A stretch of 64,000 bases of DNA, taken from positions 186,001 to 250,000 of the forward strand of contig JACPVF010000013.1 in assembly GCA_016191845.1 (NCBI GenBank), given 5' to 3'. The notes under the pieces were generated by a model. The model saw only the letters and a program-made list of their open reading frames with translations, had not been told where the DNA came from and made no database searches. The first letter of the stretch is position 1. Each line of letters opens with the position of its first letter. Position numbers and translations under genes: made by a program. Shown here piece by piece: positions 31,576 through 40,588 of this stretch. Source of the stretch: Chloroflexota bacterium (GTDB lineage Bacteria > Chloroflexota > Anaerolineae > Anaerolineales > Villigracilaceae).

Positions 31576-32370
31576 ATGACCAGAAGACGCTCCAGACGAA
31601 TCCTTGGAATGACCGTAGCCCAACTCCTCATCCTCGCCTGCATGGGTCTCGTGCTATGCGGCACGCTGGGTGCAGGCGTCTGGATGGTTTCCAGCGCCTA
31701 TGGCGTAGCCCTCGCCTGGCCGACGCGCGTCGTCCCGCCGACGGCCCTCATCATCCCGACCTCCACCTCGATTCCCACGGTCACCCTCACCCCCAAGCCG
31801 ACACTGACTCCCACCGCCACGCCCATCCCCTACGAGGGATACGTCCCTGCGGGCTGGAAGCAATACAAGACCGACAAGCTCGAGATCTGGCTGCCCGACA
31901 CCTTCGCCTTCGTGGAAGATCCCAACGGCTTCAACCAAGAATTGACCACCAAATACACCCAGATCGGTCTGGGAGATCTGGCCAAGCAGCGCGAGAAGAA
32001 TCTGACAGTGTATGAATTGCTCTTCCGCTACGGGCCACCCATCAGCAATGGGTACATCCCAACCGTGTTTGTCAAGGAGTTTGCCCGCAACGGACTGACC
32101 CTCTCCCAATTCGTGGATAAGGCCATTTCGGTGCTGGAAGTCAACACCATCCTGGTCGAGCGCAAACCCTTCGACTTCTATCATGCCAAGGGGGAACGCG
32201 TCATCGTGCAGACCAATTACAACAACATCTACATCAGCTTTGTGTACTATTTTGTTGTAGATGGAAATAACATCTGGGAGATCGGCAGCGACGCCAACCT
32301 CGATAACTTCTACACCTTCCTGCCCACCTTCGACGATATTACCCGCACCTTCCGTCCCGTCAAACCATAA
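31576..32370 (+). CDS. Secreted or membrane-anchored protein, function unknown
   Basis: 264 residues. A basic head and one N-terminal membrane helix (LLILACMGLVLCGTLGAGVW) are followed by a Thr/Pro linker (about 55-85) and a ~170-residue extracytoplasmic domain beginning GYVPAGWKQYKTDKLEIWLP, a start like that of PsbP/DUF1795-type domains. The rest alternates beta strands and contains VYYFVVDGNNIWEIGSDAN. No catalytic motif is seen. Last gene of the operon; a long terminator follows. Confidence 0.78.
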   Translation: MTRRRSRRILGMTVAQLLILACMGLVLCGTLGAGVWMVSSAYGVALAWPTRVVPPTALIIPTSTSIPTVTLTPKPTLTPTATPIPYEGYVPAGWKQYKTDKLEIWLPDTFAFVEDPNGFNQELTTKYTQIGLGDLAKQREKNLTVYELLFRYGPPISNGYIPTVFVKEFARNGLTLSQFVDKAISVLEVNTILVERKPFDFYHAKGERVIVQTNYNNIYISFVYYFVVDGNNIWEIGSDANLDNFYTFLPTFDDITRTFRPVKP

Positions 32371-32380
32371 CTGCTTTTTC

Positions 32381-32430
32381 AAACAAACAGACTCGCCTAC
32401 GAAGAAAATTCGGGGCGAGTCTGTTTGTTT
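32381..32430 (+). terminator. Long-stem terminator
   Basis: Perfect 17-bp arms AAACAAACAGACTCGCC / GGCGAGTCTGTTTGTTT with an inner CGAA/TTCG pair in the loop. The A-rich left and T-rich right arms allow termination on either strand. Confidence 0.88.
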
Positions 32431-32450
32431 CTTCTGTCACAAAGTAGGCG

Positions 32451-32456
32451 TATACT
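32451..32456 (+). promoter_or_regulatory. -10 box, leaderless MFS gene
   Basis: TATACT ends 7 bases before the ATG at 32464, with only a pyrimidine stretch between. Confidence 0.6.
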
Positions 32457-32463
32457 TTCCCCC

Positions 32464-33624
32464 ATGAACAACACAATCACCTTTCATCGCGACCGTTTCA
32501 CCTGGCTGGCCTACTTGTTGCTGGCCCTCTATGGCTACTTCATCAACATCCTCGGTCCGCTGACTCCCTTCCTTAAAGATGAGTTGGGACTTTCGTACAC
32601 GGTCAGCAGCCTACACTTCACGGCCTTTGCCGCGGGCATGTTGCTGGTGGGATTGAGCGGGGGGATCATCATCCAACGCATCGGGCGCGGACCTGCGCTT
32701 TGGCTGGGGGCATTCGGGATCGGCATCGGCGCGATCCTGCTGCTGCTTGGGCGGACGGCCGTCCTGACCATTGGCGCATCCTTCCTGATGGGGCTGATCG
32801 GCTCGTTGATCCTGGTCATCGTCCCCTCGGCGCTATCGGACGAGCACGGCGAGGCGCGCGCGGTGGCTCTCTCGGAAGGGAACGTCATCGCTTCGGCCTT
32901 TTCGATGGCCGCACCACTGATGGTCGGCTGGACTGCTCCGCTGCCCCTCGGCTGGAGGCTGGCACTGGGCTTCGCCGCCTTCCTGCCGCTTCCGTTGTAT
33001 CTGATCTTTCGCAATGTGGCCCCGCCTCAAAGCACAGCCCAAACAAGCTCGACTTCGGCGCGGAAACCGCTGCCCTTCCTGTTTTGGGTCTATTGGGTTG
33101 CCATCGTGTTGGGCGTATCGCTGGAATTTTGCATGATCTCGTGGAGTGCTGATTACCTGGAGAAGACCCTTTCCATTCCGCGCGCGGATGCAGCCCAGGC
33201 TGTCAGTCTGTTCCTGCTGGCGATGATCTTCGGGCGGATGGCGGCCAGCCGACTGGTGCAACGCTTCTCCGTGCACCGCGTGGTTATCGGCTTCATCCTG
33301 ACAGCGGCCCTCGGTTTCAGCCTGTTCTGGCTGACGGGGTCCCGCCTGTCCAGCCTGGCAGGGTTGTTTCTCACAGGCCTGGGCGTGGCAGGACTGTATC
33401 CCCTGCTGCTCTCGATAGCAATGGGCGTCACGACCGACACTACCCAAGCCAGCGCCCGTTCCACCCTGGCCTCGGGCACGGCCATCCTGCTCCTGCCGCT
33501 GACCCTGGGCCGCCTGGCCGACCTGGTGGGAATCCAGCAGGCCTATGGGGTCGTGGCCGTTCTATTGGTGTGTCTCCTGGGAATCGTGCTGGCGGCGGGA
33601 AGAAAAAATACGGGCCACGCGTGA
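32464..33624 (+). CDS. MFS transporter
   Basis: 386 residues with 12 predicted helices in two halves. It opens with FTWLAYLLLALYGYFINILG, and the loop 2-3 motif is GGIIIQRIGRGPALW. The second half begins near residue 205 (FLFWVYWVAIVLGVSLEFCM). The layout resembles YfkF/Bcr-type or cyanate-permease-like carriers; no substrate can be assigned. It is a single gene between two terminators, started from a leaderless-type promoter. Confidence 0.88.
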   Translation: MNNTITFHRDRFTWLAYLLLALYGYFINILGPLTPFLKDELGLSYTVSSLHFTAFAAGMLLVGLSGGIIIQRIGRGPALWLGAFGIGIGAILLLLGRTAVLTIGASFLMGLIGSLILVIVPSALSDEHGEARAVALSEGNVIASAFSMAAPLMVGWTAPLPLGWRLALGFAAFLPLPLYLIFRNVAPPQSTAQTSSTSARKPLPFLFWVYWVAIVLGVSLEFCMISWSADYLEKTLSIPRADAAQAVSLFLLAMIFGRMAASRLVQRFSVHRVVIGFILTAALGFSLFWLTGSRLSSLAGLFLTGLGVAGLYPLLLSIAMGVTTDTTQASARSTLASGTAILLLPLTLGRLADLVGIQQAYGVVAVLLVCLLGIVLAAGRKNTGHA

Positions 33625-33636
33625 GGCGTGACCCGT
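33610..33636. terminator. Hairpin between convergent MFS and phosphoesterase genes
   Basis: 11-base arms ACGGGCCACGC / GCGTGACCCGT with one mismatch and a 5-base loop; it overlaps the 3' end of the MFS gene and precedes the minus-strand stop at 33644. Confidence 0.65.
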
Positions 33637-33643
33637 TCAGATT

Positions 33644-34630
33644 TCATTTCCACGGACGAAGGATGAGTGAGGTGGCATCGTCCTTGGCATGGCCAAGGTA
33701 CGGCAGCCCCCAGGCCTCGGCAATCGTCTTCAGCAGGGAGTAGTGCGAGTAGGGCGTATCATCCTGGAAATTGGACTTGGCCTGCGGCGAGATCAGGATG
33801 GTGGCGATCCGTCCGCCCGCCTCGGGGGGCAGGCCGCAACAGGAGTGATTGCCCTGCCCTTCATCCCAGGTGAGAACGATCAGGTACGGTTCGGCCGTGG
33901 CATCCAGGGCAGGGACCAACCTACCCACCAGGCTGCTCAGCCAGGCATCCGTGAGTTCGATGGCGCAGTCATGCGCGGAGTAGCATAGGTTGGGCGTGAT
34001 GAAGACAAAGTTCGGCAGGGTTCCTTCGGCCAGGTCGAGATCGAGTTGCTCCAATGGAACGATGCTGCGCTTGCAACGCTCTTCATCCAAACGGATGGGA
34101 TCGAAATAGATGAAGGGGTTATGCTTTTGGGCGTAAGCTGCCGTGCTGCCAACGAAACACGGTGACGGCATACTCTGTTGATAGGTGCGCCAGGTACGTC
34201 CACTCTTCTCGATCAGGTCGGGCAGGCTGGTGGCATCGACAAAACAATCCTCGCAGTCGCTGGTGATGCCGAAGGTGTCGCCGCCGATCAGGGCCAGGTA
34301 GTTCGGCAGGCTGGGATGTGTGGGGGCGTAATACTGGGTCAACAGGGTATTGGTCTGCGCCAGCACGTTGAAGTACGGCATGTTCTGGCTGCCAATGACC
34401 GTGCCGAATTCCTTGTTCTCGAAGATGACAATGACGATGTGCTTGAAGTTCGGCACCAGCGGCTCGGGCGTGGAGGTGACCTCGGCTACGGAGACAGTTG
34501 TCGGCGTGGAGGTGGGGGGCGGCGGAAAGGTCGGTTGGGGTGGGATCGGGGACAGGGTCGGGGTCGCACTGGGCGTGCAGGCACTCATCAGGATCGGGAG
34601 CAGCAGGAGGGCTTTCCAAAATCGGGACAT
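33644..34630 (-). CDS. Phosphoesterase-family lipoprotein (phospholipase C/acid phosphatase-like)
   Basis: 328 residues from the ATG at 34630. The lipoprotein signal is SRFWKALLLLPILMSAC (Cys 18). After a Thr/Pro linker, the domain shows motifs of the PLC/AcpA superfamily: HIVIVIFENKEFGTV (the metal-binding ExN region), APTHPSLPNYLALIGG, and LTWDEGQGNHSC near the C-terminus. It would hydrolyse phosphate esters or phospholipids outside the cell; the exact substrate is unknown. It diverges from the adenosine-specific kinase gene across 76 bases. Confidence 0.88.
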   Translation of the reverse strand: MSRFWKALLLLPILMSACTPSATPTLSPIPPQPTFPPPPTSTPTTVSVAEVTSTPEPLVPNFKHIVIVIFENKEFGTVIGSQNMPYFNVLAQTNTLLTQYYAPTHPSLPNYLALIGGDTFGITSDCEDCFVDATSLPDLIEKSGRTWRTYQQSMPSPCFVGSTAAYAQKHNPFIYFDPIRLDEERCKRSIVPLEQLDLDLAEGTLPNFVFITPNLCYSAHDCAIELTDAWLSSLVGRLVPALDATAEPYLIVLTWDEGQGNHSCCGLPPEAGGRIATILISPQAKSNFQDDTPYSHYSLLKTIAEAWGLPYLGHAKDDATSLILRPWK

Positions 34631-34706
34631 TGCAACCTCATTAATCTTTTTTTCGTTGGGAATCGTTGTATCATAAAAGATATCAATCCGCAATTCGGGA
34701 GGCTCC

Positions 34707-35192
34707 ATGGAAATCCAGACCGTCAAGATCGAAAAACCTGAAGACATCAATTTCATCCTCGGACAGTCTCACTTTATCAAGACCGTCGAAGACATGCACG
34801 AGGCGTTGGTCAGCGCGGTGCCTGGCATCAAGTTTGGGCTGGCCTTTTGCGAGGCCTCGGGCAAATGCCTGATCCGCTGGTCGGGCACGGACGAGGCCAT
34901 GATCGAACTGGCCAAGGCCAACGCCCAGGCCGTCGGCGCAGGGCACTCGTTCATCCTGTTCCTCGGCGGCGGATTCTTCCCCATCAACGTGCTGAACCTG
35001 GTCAAGGCCCTGCCCGAGGTAGCGCGCGTCTACTGCGCCACTGCCAACCCGACCGAGGTGCTGGTGGCCCAAACCGAGCAGGGACGCGGCATCCTCGGCG
35101 TGGTGGACGGCTTCTCGCCCAAGGGCGTGGAAGGTCCCGAGGACCAGGCCTGGCGCAAGGACTTCCTGCGCATGATCGGGTATAAGTTCTAA
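34707..35192 (+). CDS. Adenosine-specific kinase family protein (Adenosine_kin, DUF355)
   Basis: 161 residues covering the whole domain: INFILGQSHFIKTVEDMHEA, GIKFGLAFCEASGKCLIRW, HSFILFLGGGFFPINVLN, RVYCATANPTEVLVAQTEQG, and RGILGVVDGFSPKGVE. An archaeal member of this family binds adenosine and AMP; the cellular role in bacteria is unsettled. The start is supported by GGGAGG 5 bases before the ATG. No signal peptide is seen. Confidence 0.92.
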   Translation: MEIQTVKIEKPEDINFILGQSHFIKTVEDMHEALVSAVPGIKFGLAFCEASGKCLIRWSGTDEAMIELAKANAQAVGAGHSFILFLGGGFFPINVLNLVKALPEVARVYCATANPTEVLVAQTEQGRGILGVVDGFSPKGVEGPEDQAWRKDFLRMIGYKF

Positions 35193-35303
35193 TCTTCGTT
35201 CCGAGCGGAGGGCCGAAGATTCTTGGGGCCCGTAGTCGAGGGACGCGATTGAAGCCTGTGCATGTGCGCCTGCGGCCCAGTACAGGCAGGGCGAAAGGAT
35301 CAC

Positions 35304-35849
35304 ATGAAAAGTTACGATTACCAGCATCGTCAGGGCGTCGAGGAAATCAGTTGGGAGCGCTTCGCGGCGCTCTCCGCCCAACTGACCGAGGTGCTTGCCA
35401 CGCATAGGATCGACATGGTCATCGGCATCGCCCGCGCAGGCCTCTTCCCCGCCACGGCGGTGGCCTGCGCCCTGCGCCGCGAGTTGACGCCCGTGCGCAT
35501 CACCCGTCGCGTGGATGACGTGGTGCAATATGCCAGCCCCATCTGGCGGGTGGACGTCCCCTCGACAGTGATCAGACAGCGCGTGGCTGTGATCGACGAG
35601 ATCGCCGACACGGGCGAGACGCTGGCCCTGGTGGCGGCCCGCGCCCTCGAACGCGGCGCCCACACCGCCCTGACCGTCAGCCTGGTCAGCCACTCGTGGG
35701 CCGATCCCCGCCCCAACGTCACCGCGCTGGTCAGCGATGCGCTGATCGTCTTCCCGTGGGATCGCCGCGTGTACCAGGACGGGGCCTGGCGGACCCACCC
35801 CGAGATCGAGGCCGCCCTCGCGGCGCAAAAATCTAGCCCGAATGGGTGA
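35304..35849 (+). CDS. Phosphoribosyltransferase-domain protein
   Basis: 181 residues from the ATG at 35304. The PRPP-binding motif is VAVIDEIADTGETL, and the first loop is IGIARAGLFPATAVA. The C-terminal VFPWDRRVYQDGAW resembles the hood of Gpt/xanthine-guanine type transferases, as does the ITRRVDDVV flexible-loop region. It probably salvages a purine base with PRPP, but a regulatory PRT cannot be excluded. It lies between a nucleoside-related kinase gene and a sensor kinase gene on the same strand. Confidence 0.82.
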   Translation: MKSYDYQHRQGVEEISWERFAALSAQLTEVLATHRIDMVIGIARAGLFPATAVACALRRELTPVRITRRVDDVVQYASPIWRVDVPSTVIRQRVAVIDEIADTGETLALVAARALERGAHTALTVSLVSHSWADPRPNVTALVSDALIVFPWDRRVYQDGAWRTHPEIEAALAAQKSSPNG

Positions 35850-35917
35850 AAGCCTCCGAAAAGCGGCGATGATAGAATTTTCTGAAATCTCCCGCTGATC
35901 AGCCCGCCCGAGGTCCC

Positions 35918-37087
35918 ATGACCACCATCCGCACCCCCAGCAAGATCATCCCCCGCGCCTTCCCAGGCATCAAACCGAAAGAGATCGAGCAGGTCATCTC
36001 GAAGAGCCGCGTCACCACCTACAAGTCGGGGACCGTGTTGTGCCGCGAGAACGCCGTCGAGCAGACCTTTTACATGATCCTCGAAGGCGACGTGGAGGTC
36101 AGCAAGGGCATCAACCAGCAGGAGACGCGCCTGCTCAAGACGCTCACCGCGGGCGATTTCTTCGGCGAGATGGCGCTCATCCACAATGCGCCACGCGCCG
36201 CCACGGTCACCGCCAAAACGGACGTGGTCGTCCTCGAACTGGACAAGGCGGAGTTCGACCAGATCCTCGAGCAAAGCCCGAGCGTGTCGATGGCGATGGT
36301 GCACGAGATCAGTCAACGTCTGCGCCAGAATGACGATCTGGCCATCGAGGACCTGCGCGTGCGCGCCGCGGAACTGGCCGACGCCTATCAACGCCTGTCG
36401 GAAGAAGATCACACCCGCCGCGAATTGCTCACCAACATCGCCCACGAATTGCGCACCCCGCTCATGGCCGCCAACGGCTATTTGCAGATCCTGCAAAAAG
36501 GGACCCTGCCACCCGAGCAGATGAACGAGGCCATCAACACCACAGCCCGCAATGTGGAACAGATCGTCACGCTGGTCAACGATATCCTGTTCATGCAGGA
36601 GGTCGAGCTGGTCATGCCCGAATTCGAACCCGTGGACCTGGCCGCCATCGCCGACCGCGTGGTGGAGGCCTACGCCAAGAAGGCCCTGGCGCGCCGCGTC
36701 CGCCTGGCCGTCCGCAAGGATCGTCACCTGACGCCCGCCGCGGGCGATCCGCGCTCGCTGGAGCGCGCGCTGACGGCGCTGGTCGACAACGCCATCAAGT
36801 TCAGCCCGAACGGCGGCGACGTGGAGATCAGCCTGACCAGCCGCGCCGACCAGGTGCTGGTCCTCGTCAAGGATGAAGGCATCGGCATCCCGCCCGAGAT
36901 CCGCGCGCGCATCTTCGACCGCTTCTTCCACGTCGAGAAGAACGGCGACCACCTCTTCGGCGGACTCGGCCTGGGGCTGTCCATCGCCAGACAGGTCATC
37001 CAGCAGCACAAGGGCACGCTGACCGTCGAAAGCGTCGTCGGGCGCGGCAGCACCTTCCGCATTGCCCTGCCTGGTTGGCGGCGCTAA
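35918..37087 (+). CDS. Histidine kinase with N-terminal cyclic-nucleotide-binding domain
   Basis: 389 residues, soluble. Cyclic nucleotide-binding domain at about 25-135 (YKSGTVLCRENAVEQTFYMI and the phosphate-binding cassette FFGEMALIHNAPRAATV), a short coiled coil, the HisKA domain with phospho-His176 in NIAHELRTPL, and HATPase_c with N box ALVDNAIKFSP, G1 DEGIGIP and G2 GGLGLGLSIA. It should phosphorylate a response regulator in response to cAMP, cGMP or another ligand. No regulator is adjacent; the orphan receiver at 2.5 kb is one candidate, but distance gives no support. Confidence 0.93.
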   Translation: MTTIRTPSKIIPRAFPGIKPKEIEQVISKSRVTTYKSGTVLCRENAVEQTFYMILEGDVEVSKGINQQETRLLKTLTAGDFFGEMALIHNAPRAATVTAKTDVVVLELDKAEFDQILEQSPSVSMAMVHEISQRLRQNDDLAIEDLRVRAAELADAYQRLSEEDHTRRELLTNIAHELRTPLMAANGYLQILQKGTLPPEQMNEAINTTARNVEQIVTLVNDILFMQEVELVMPEFEPVDLAAIADRVVEAYAKKALARRVRLAVRKDRHLTPAAGDPRSLERALTALVDNAIKFSPNGGDVEISLTSRADQVLVLVKDEGIGIPPEIRARIFDRFFHVEKNGDHLFGGLGLGLSIARQVIQQHKGTLTVESVVGRGSTFRIALPGWRR

Positions 37088-37148
37088 ATTCCCTTCGTCC
37101 TTCGACTTCGGGACTACGCCCCTCCGCTCAGGACGAAGCAATCTCAAA

Positions 37149-37649
37149 TTATTCCGCAAAGACCATCTGCAAATTCCCACTCTCGTCATAAAACGAACGC
37201 GCCGAAAAGGGCGGACTGCTCGGCATCATGGCGCGGATGCGTTCCAGCATCCAGGCCACATCTTCAAGGAGCGGCAGCGACGACAGGTCCGCGAACGGGA
37301 TCCATTCCGCGTGCCCCTCATCCGAGGGGATCGGCTCACCCTCGGGGCATTCCCCCGTGAAGACGTAGATGCCCACGCCGATGGCGGGCTCCACGTCCAC
37401 AGCCACCACCCCACACAGCCGCAGCGCGGACCGTAAGCCTGCCTCCTCCCACAACTCGCGCCGCGCCGCCGAAAGCGGATCCTCGCCCCGCTCCACGTGT
37501 CCGCCCAGCCCGTTGTACTTCCCTGCCCACAGACGCTTGGTCGGTGCACCCTTGAGCAGCAAGACGTTCTCTCCGCGCGTCAGGAAGATCAGCACGCGCG
37601 GGATCAGCAAATAACGGTCACGGTTGACACCCTGGTCAGAGCGAGGCAT
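37149..37649 (-). CDS. Nudix hydrolase
   Basis: 166 residues. A full Nudix box, G-x5-E-x7-REUxEExGU, is present from GGHVERGEDP through RRELWEEAGL (about residues 48-71). The N-terminal part YLLIPRVLIFLTRGENVLLL and the following KYNGLGGH resemble 8-oxo-dGTP diphosphatases of the MutT type. It cleaves a nucleoside-diphosphate-linked substrate, possibly oxidised nucleotides. The 60 bases between it and the kinase gene hold a degenerate half of the dispersed repeat (GAAGCAATCTC). Confidence 0.9.
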   Translation of the reverse strand: MPRSDQGVNRDRYLLIPRVLIFLTRGENVLLLKGAPTKRLWAGKYNGLGGHVERGEDPLSAARRELWEEAGLRSALRLCGVVAVDVEPAIGVGIYVFTGECPEGEPIPSDEGHAEWIPFADLSSLPLLEDVAWMLERIRAMMPSSPPFSARSFYDESGNLQMVFAE

Positions 37650-37830
37650 GGGGAAAGTCCTTTGAGGGAAAGTTGTTGTCGAAATTATGGATTAGCTATA
37701 TAGTAAATAAGAGCACGGGAAACTAAAGATAAATTCCCATGCCAACAGATTATACCGAAACACATCGTGCAATTGGGTTCCCGTCCTGCCACACACAAAT
37801 AGAGCAAACGTTGGTAACTGTCGAAATAAA

Positions 37831-38463
37831 ATGATGAATCTCAAATTTCACAAAAAATCGTTAGAGTTGATAGGTTATCAACCAGAATTTGGCGACAAAA
37901 CCTATTTTGATTTACCTGCTTCGGTATCAGAATGGTTTTCTCTTGTGAAAGGCGTAGAATTATTGAAGAAATACAGCAACCAAGATGTGCCTGTCTCGCC
38001 CTCCGAGTTTGAAACTTACAAGCACAATGACAAAGAGTTTGTTGTTTTTATGTACGAAAATCAAGGAGTGGTTTGGTGGGCGTATGAAAAATGCAACAAT
38101 GATGACCCACCCGTCTACATAAACTTCGACCCGCCTCCTAATAATTGGCAATTTGAAACAAAGACATTTTCAGAATTCATTTACACATGGATCTTCGACC
38201 ATTGTCATTGGGTTGACGATGCACTATTTATGATGGAGAGCGGAAAAGTTATTGACGACAGCACTTTGGCGATTTTGCAAAAGGAATTTTTTCAAGAGCC
38301 AACATCTTTTGATTGGAACAAGCGAGTAAAGCATAGATTTTCACACAATGATCAAAAAGTTACAATTATGAGTGACGGTACTCAATCAGATTGGACATTT
38401 TCAGCAGATACATCAGAGTCCTTGAAAAACGTCTATGAAAAACTTAAGCACTTGCTCCAATAA
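37831..38463 (+). CDS. SMI1/KNR4 (SUKH)-like protein, low GC
   Basis: 210 residues. The opening (LELIGYQPEFGDKTYFDLPA followed by SVSEWFSLVKGVELL) and the central YENQGVVWWAYEKC and PPVYINFDP match the SUKH fold: a helix ending LPxSxxEWF, then strands with the aromatic-rich Q-G-V-x-x-W. Many bacterial SUKH proteins are immunity proteins against nuclease toxins. No toxin gene is adjacent. GC content is far below that of the flanks, so the gene is probably acquired. ATG codons at 37831 and 37834 are both possible. Confidence 0.75.
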   Translation: MMNLKFHKKSLELIGYQPEFGDKTYFDLPASVSEWFSLVKGVELLKKYSNQDVPVSPSEFETYKHNDKEFVVFMYENQGVVWWAYEKCNNDDPPVYINFDPPPNNWQFETKTFSEFIYTWIFDHCHWVDDALFMMESGKVIDDSTLAILQKEFFQEPTSFDWNKRVKHRFSHNDQKVTIMSDGTQSDWTFSADTSESLKNVYEKLKHLLQ

Positions 38464-38543
38464 GTGTTCTAAAATAGCAACAATGGCTACCGATTAAAAG
38501 TAGCGTCAAGGGATGAAAGGAAGATGAAAAAGCAAGAAGAAGC

Positions 38544-38579
38544 AAAAGCGGTTCGGATGATATATCCAAACCGCTTTTT
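38544..38579 (+). terminator. Terminator of the SUKH gene
   Basis: Stem AAAAGCGGTT-C-GGA / TCC-A-AACCGCTTTT with a 7-base loop, followed by T; A and T tails allow bidirectional action. Confidence 0.88.
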
Positions 38580-38596
38580 AGTCTTTGCAAAAAGCG

Positions 38597-38626
38597 GACC
38601 TCCGAAGCATTGCAACTTCGGAGGTC
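38597..38626 (-). terminator. Terminator of the aldolase gene
   Basis: Perfect 11-bp stem GACCTCCGAAG / CTTCGGAGGTC with an 8-base loop. On the minus strand it runs into CGCTTTTTGC. Confidence 0.88.
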
Positions 38627-38633
38627 TTATTTC

Positions 38634-39698
<1,065 letters not shown>

Positions 39699-39711
39699 TG
39701 CGTTTCTCCTT

Positions 39712-39732
39712 GCCTGGCGTTCCCCGCCAGGC
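39712..39732 (-). promoter_or_regulatory. Leader hairpin of the aldolase gene
   Basis: Perfect 8-bp stem GCCTGGCG / CGCCAGGC with a 5-base loop, between the -10 box and the ribosome-binding site on the minus strand. Possible stability or attenuation element; no regulator motif recognised. Confidence 0.5.
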
Positions 39733-39842
39733 GATATGATAGGTTGTCTTGTCGCACGATATCGGCGCGGAGTCGCGCCCGTGAGAAGCCAAGAGTCTTT
39801 GATTTCGGCAGGATTACCGTCTGTGAAATCGTTTACTATCCA

Positions 39843-39848
39843 ATTATA
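39843..39848 (-). promoter_or_regulatory. -10 box of the aldolase gene
   Basis: Minus-strand TATAAT, about 145 bases before the ATG; a clear -35 is not seen. A 7-bp dyad AGGTCAC / GTGACCT at 39894-39916 lies upstream and could be an operator. Confidence 0.5.
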
Positions 39849-39947
39849 CACTTGTCTGAACGAGGTGGGATGAGCAGATTGAAACGCAGATGGAGGTCAC
39901 CCGGGAAGCGTGACCTACGGATATGGCTGATTCCACTTTTCAGGCAG

Positions 39948-39953
39948 TATAAT
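39948..39953 (+). promoter_or_regulatory. -10 box before the molybdenum hydroxylase operon
   Basis: TATAAT on the plus strand, 59 bases before the ATG at 40013. A second AT-rich TATATTAT lies at 39991. No consensus -35. Confidence 0.4.
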
Positions 39954-40012
39954 TAACCTGTTGTTACGAGACCAATCGACATATCGGACGTATATTATCG
40001 CAGGAGGCTCCC

Positions 40013-40537
40013 ATGAGCGATTTCTTTGAAAAAGTAAAATCCCAGGTGGACCCGTTCAAAAAGTTGGTCGGGTTCATCCCAGGCTTCAACGGCTATGTCG
40101 AACGACAGAACCGCCGTGACGCCGACAAGTTGCTGCGCGACACCGTCGCGCGCCGTTTCGAGGAGCAGTGGAAGCGCGCTTCCAACCTGCAGGCCGACCT
40201 GGTCAGCAATGGCATGATCTCCCAGGTGGCCGATATGGAAAAGGCGTCCATCAAGCTGCGCACCTTCATCGACAAGATCAGCACCGCCCCGCGCGGCTAC
40301 TCGGGCCTGTTCGATGCGGTCAAGATCAACGAGAAGGAATTGGAGGCCATTTATCAGTTCGACGCGGCCTTCTTCGACCTGGCCGAGCAGATCGCCCGCG
40401 CCCTTGACAACGTCGAGGCCAGCCTGGGTGACGAATCCGCCCTGCCCGCCGCCATCCGCAATGTCACGTCGCTGGCCCGTCTGGCGGTCGAGACCTACGA
40501 AAAACGCTCCGAAGCCGTCACCGGCGGCGGACAATAA
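40013..40537 (+). CDS. Conserved hypothetical protein at the head of the Mo-hydroxylase operon
   Basis: 174 residues, soluble and mostly helical, opening FFEKVKSQVDPFKKLVGFIP. Repeating helical pairs (KLLRDTVARRFEEQWKRASN, MEKASIKLRTFIDKISTAPR, LDNVEASLGDESALPAAIRN) suggest a four-helix bundle. No known family or active-site motif is recognised. AGGAGG lies 5 bases before the ATG. It is 51 bases upstream of the FAD/FeS subunit gene on the same strand, so co-transcription and an accessory role are plausible, though the GTAGGGGCG hairpin separates them. Confidence 0.75.
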   Translation: MSDFFEKVKSQVDPFKKLVGFIPGFNGYVERQNRRDADKLLRDTVARRFEEQWKRASNLQADLVSNGMISQVADMEKASIKLRTFIDKISTAPRGYSGLFDAVKINEKELEAIYQFDAAFFDLAEQIARALDNVEASLGDESALPAAIRNVTSLARLAVETYEKRSEAVTGGGQ

Positions 40538-40544
40538 AATTCCT

Positions 40545-40573
40545 GTAGGGGCGGACCGATGGTTCGCCCCTAC
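40545..40573. repeat. GTAGGGGCG hairpin (REP-like)
   Basis: 13-base arms GTAGGGGCGGACC / GGTTCGCCCCTAC (one G-T wobble), 3-base loop. Similar in sequence to the hairpin at 5199-5227. It lies between two co-directional genes. Confidence 0.7.
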
Positions 40574-40588
40574 CCATTGAGGTTCATC

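Noticed and set aside
35330-37189. Minus-strand open frame (619 codons) across the phosphoribosyltransferase and histidine kinase genes
   Set aside because: It spans two well-supported plus-strand genes and shows only shadow-type composition.
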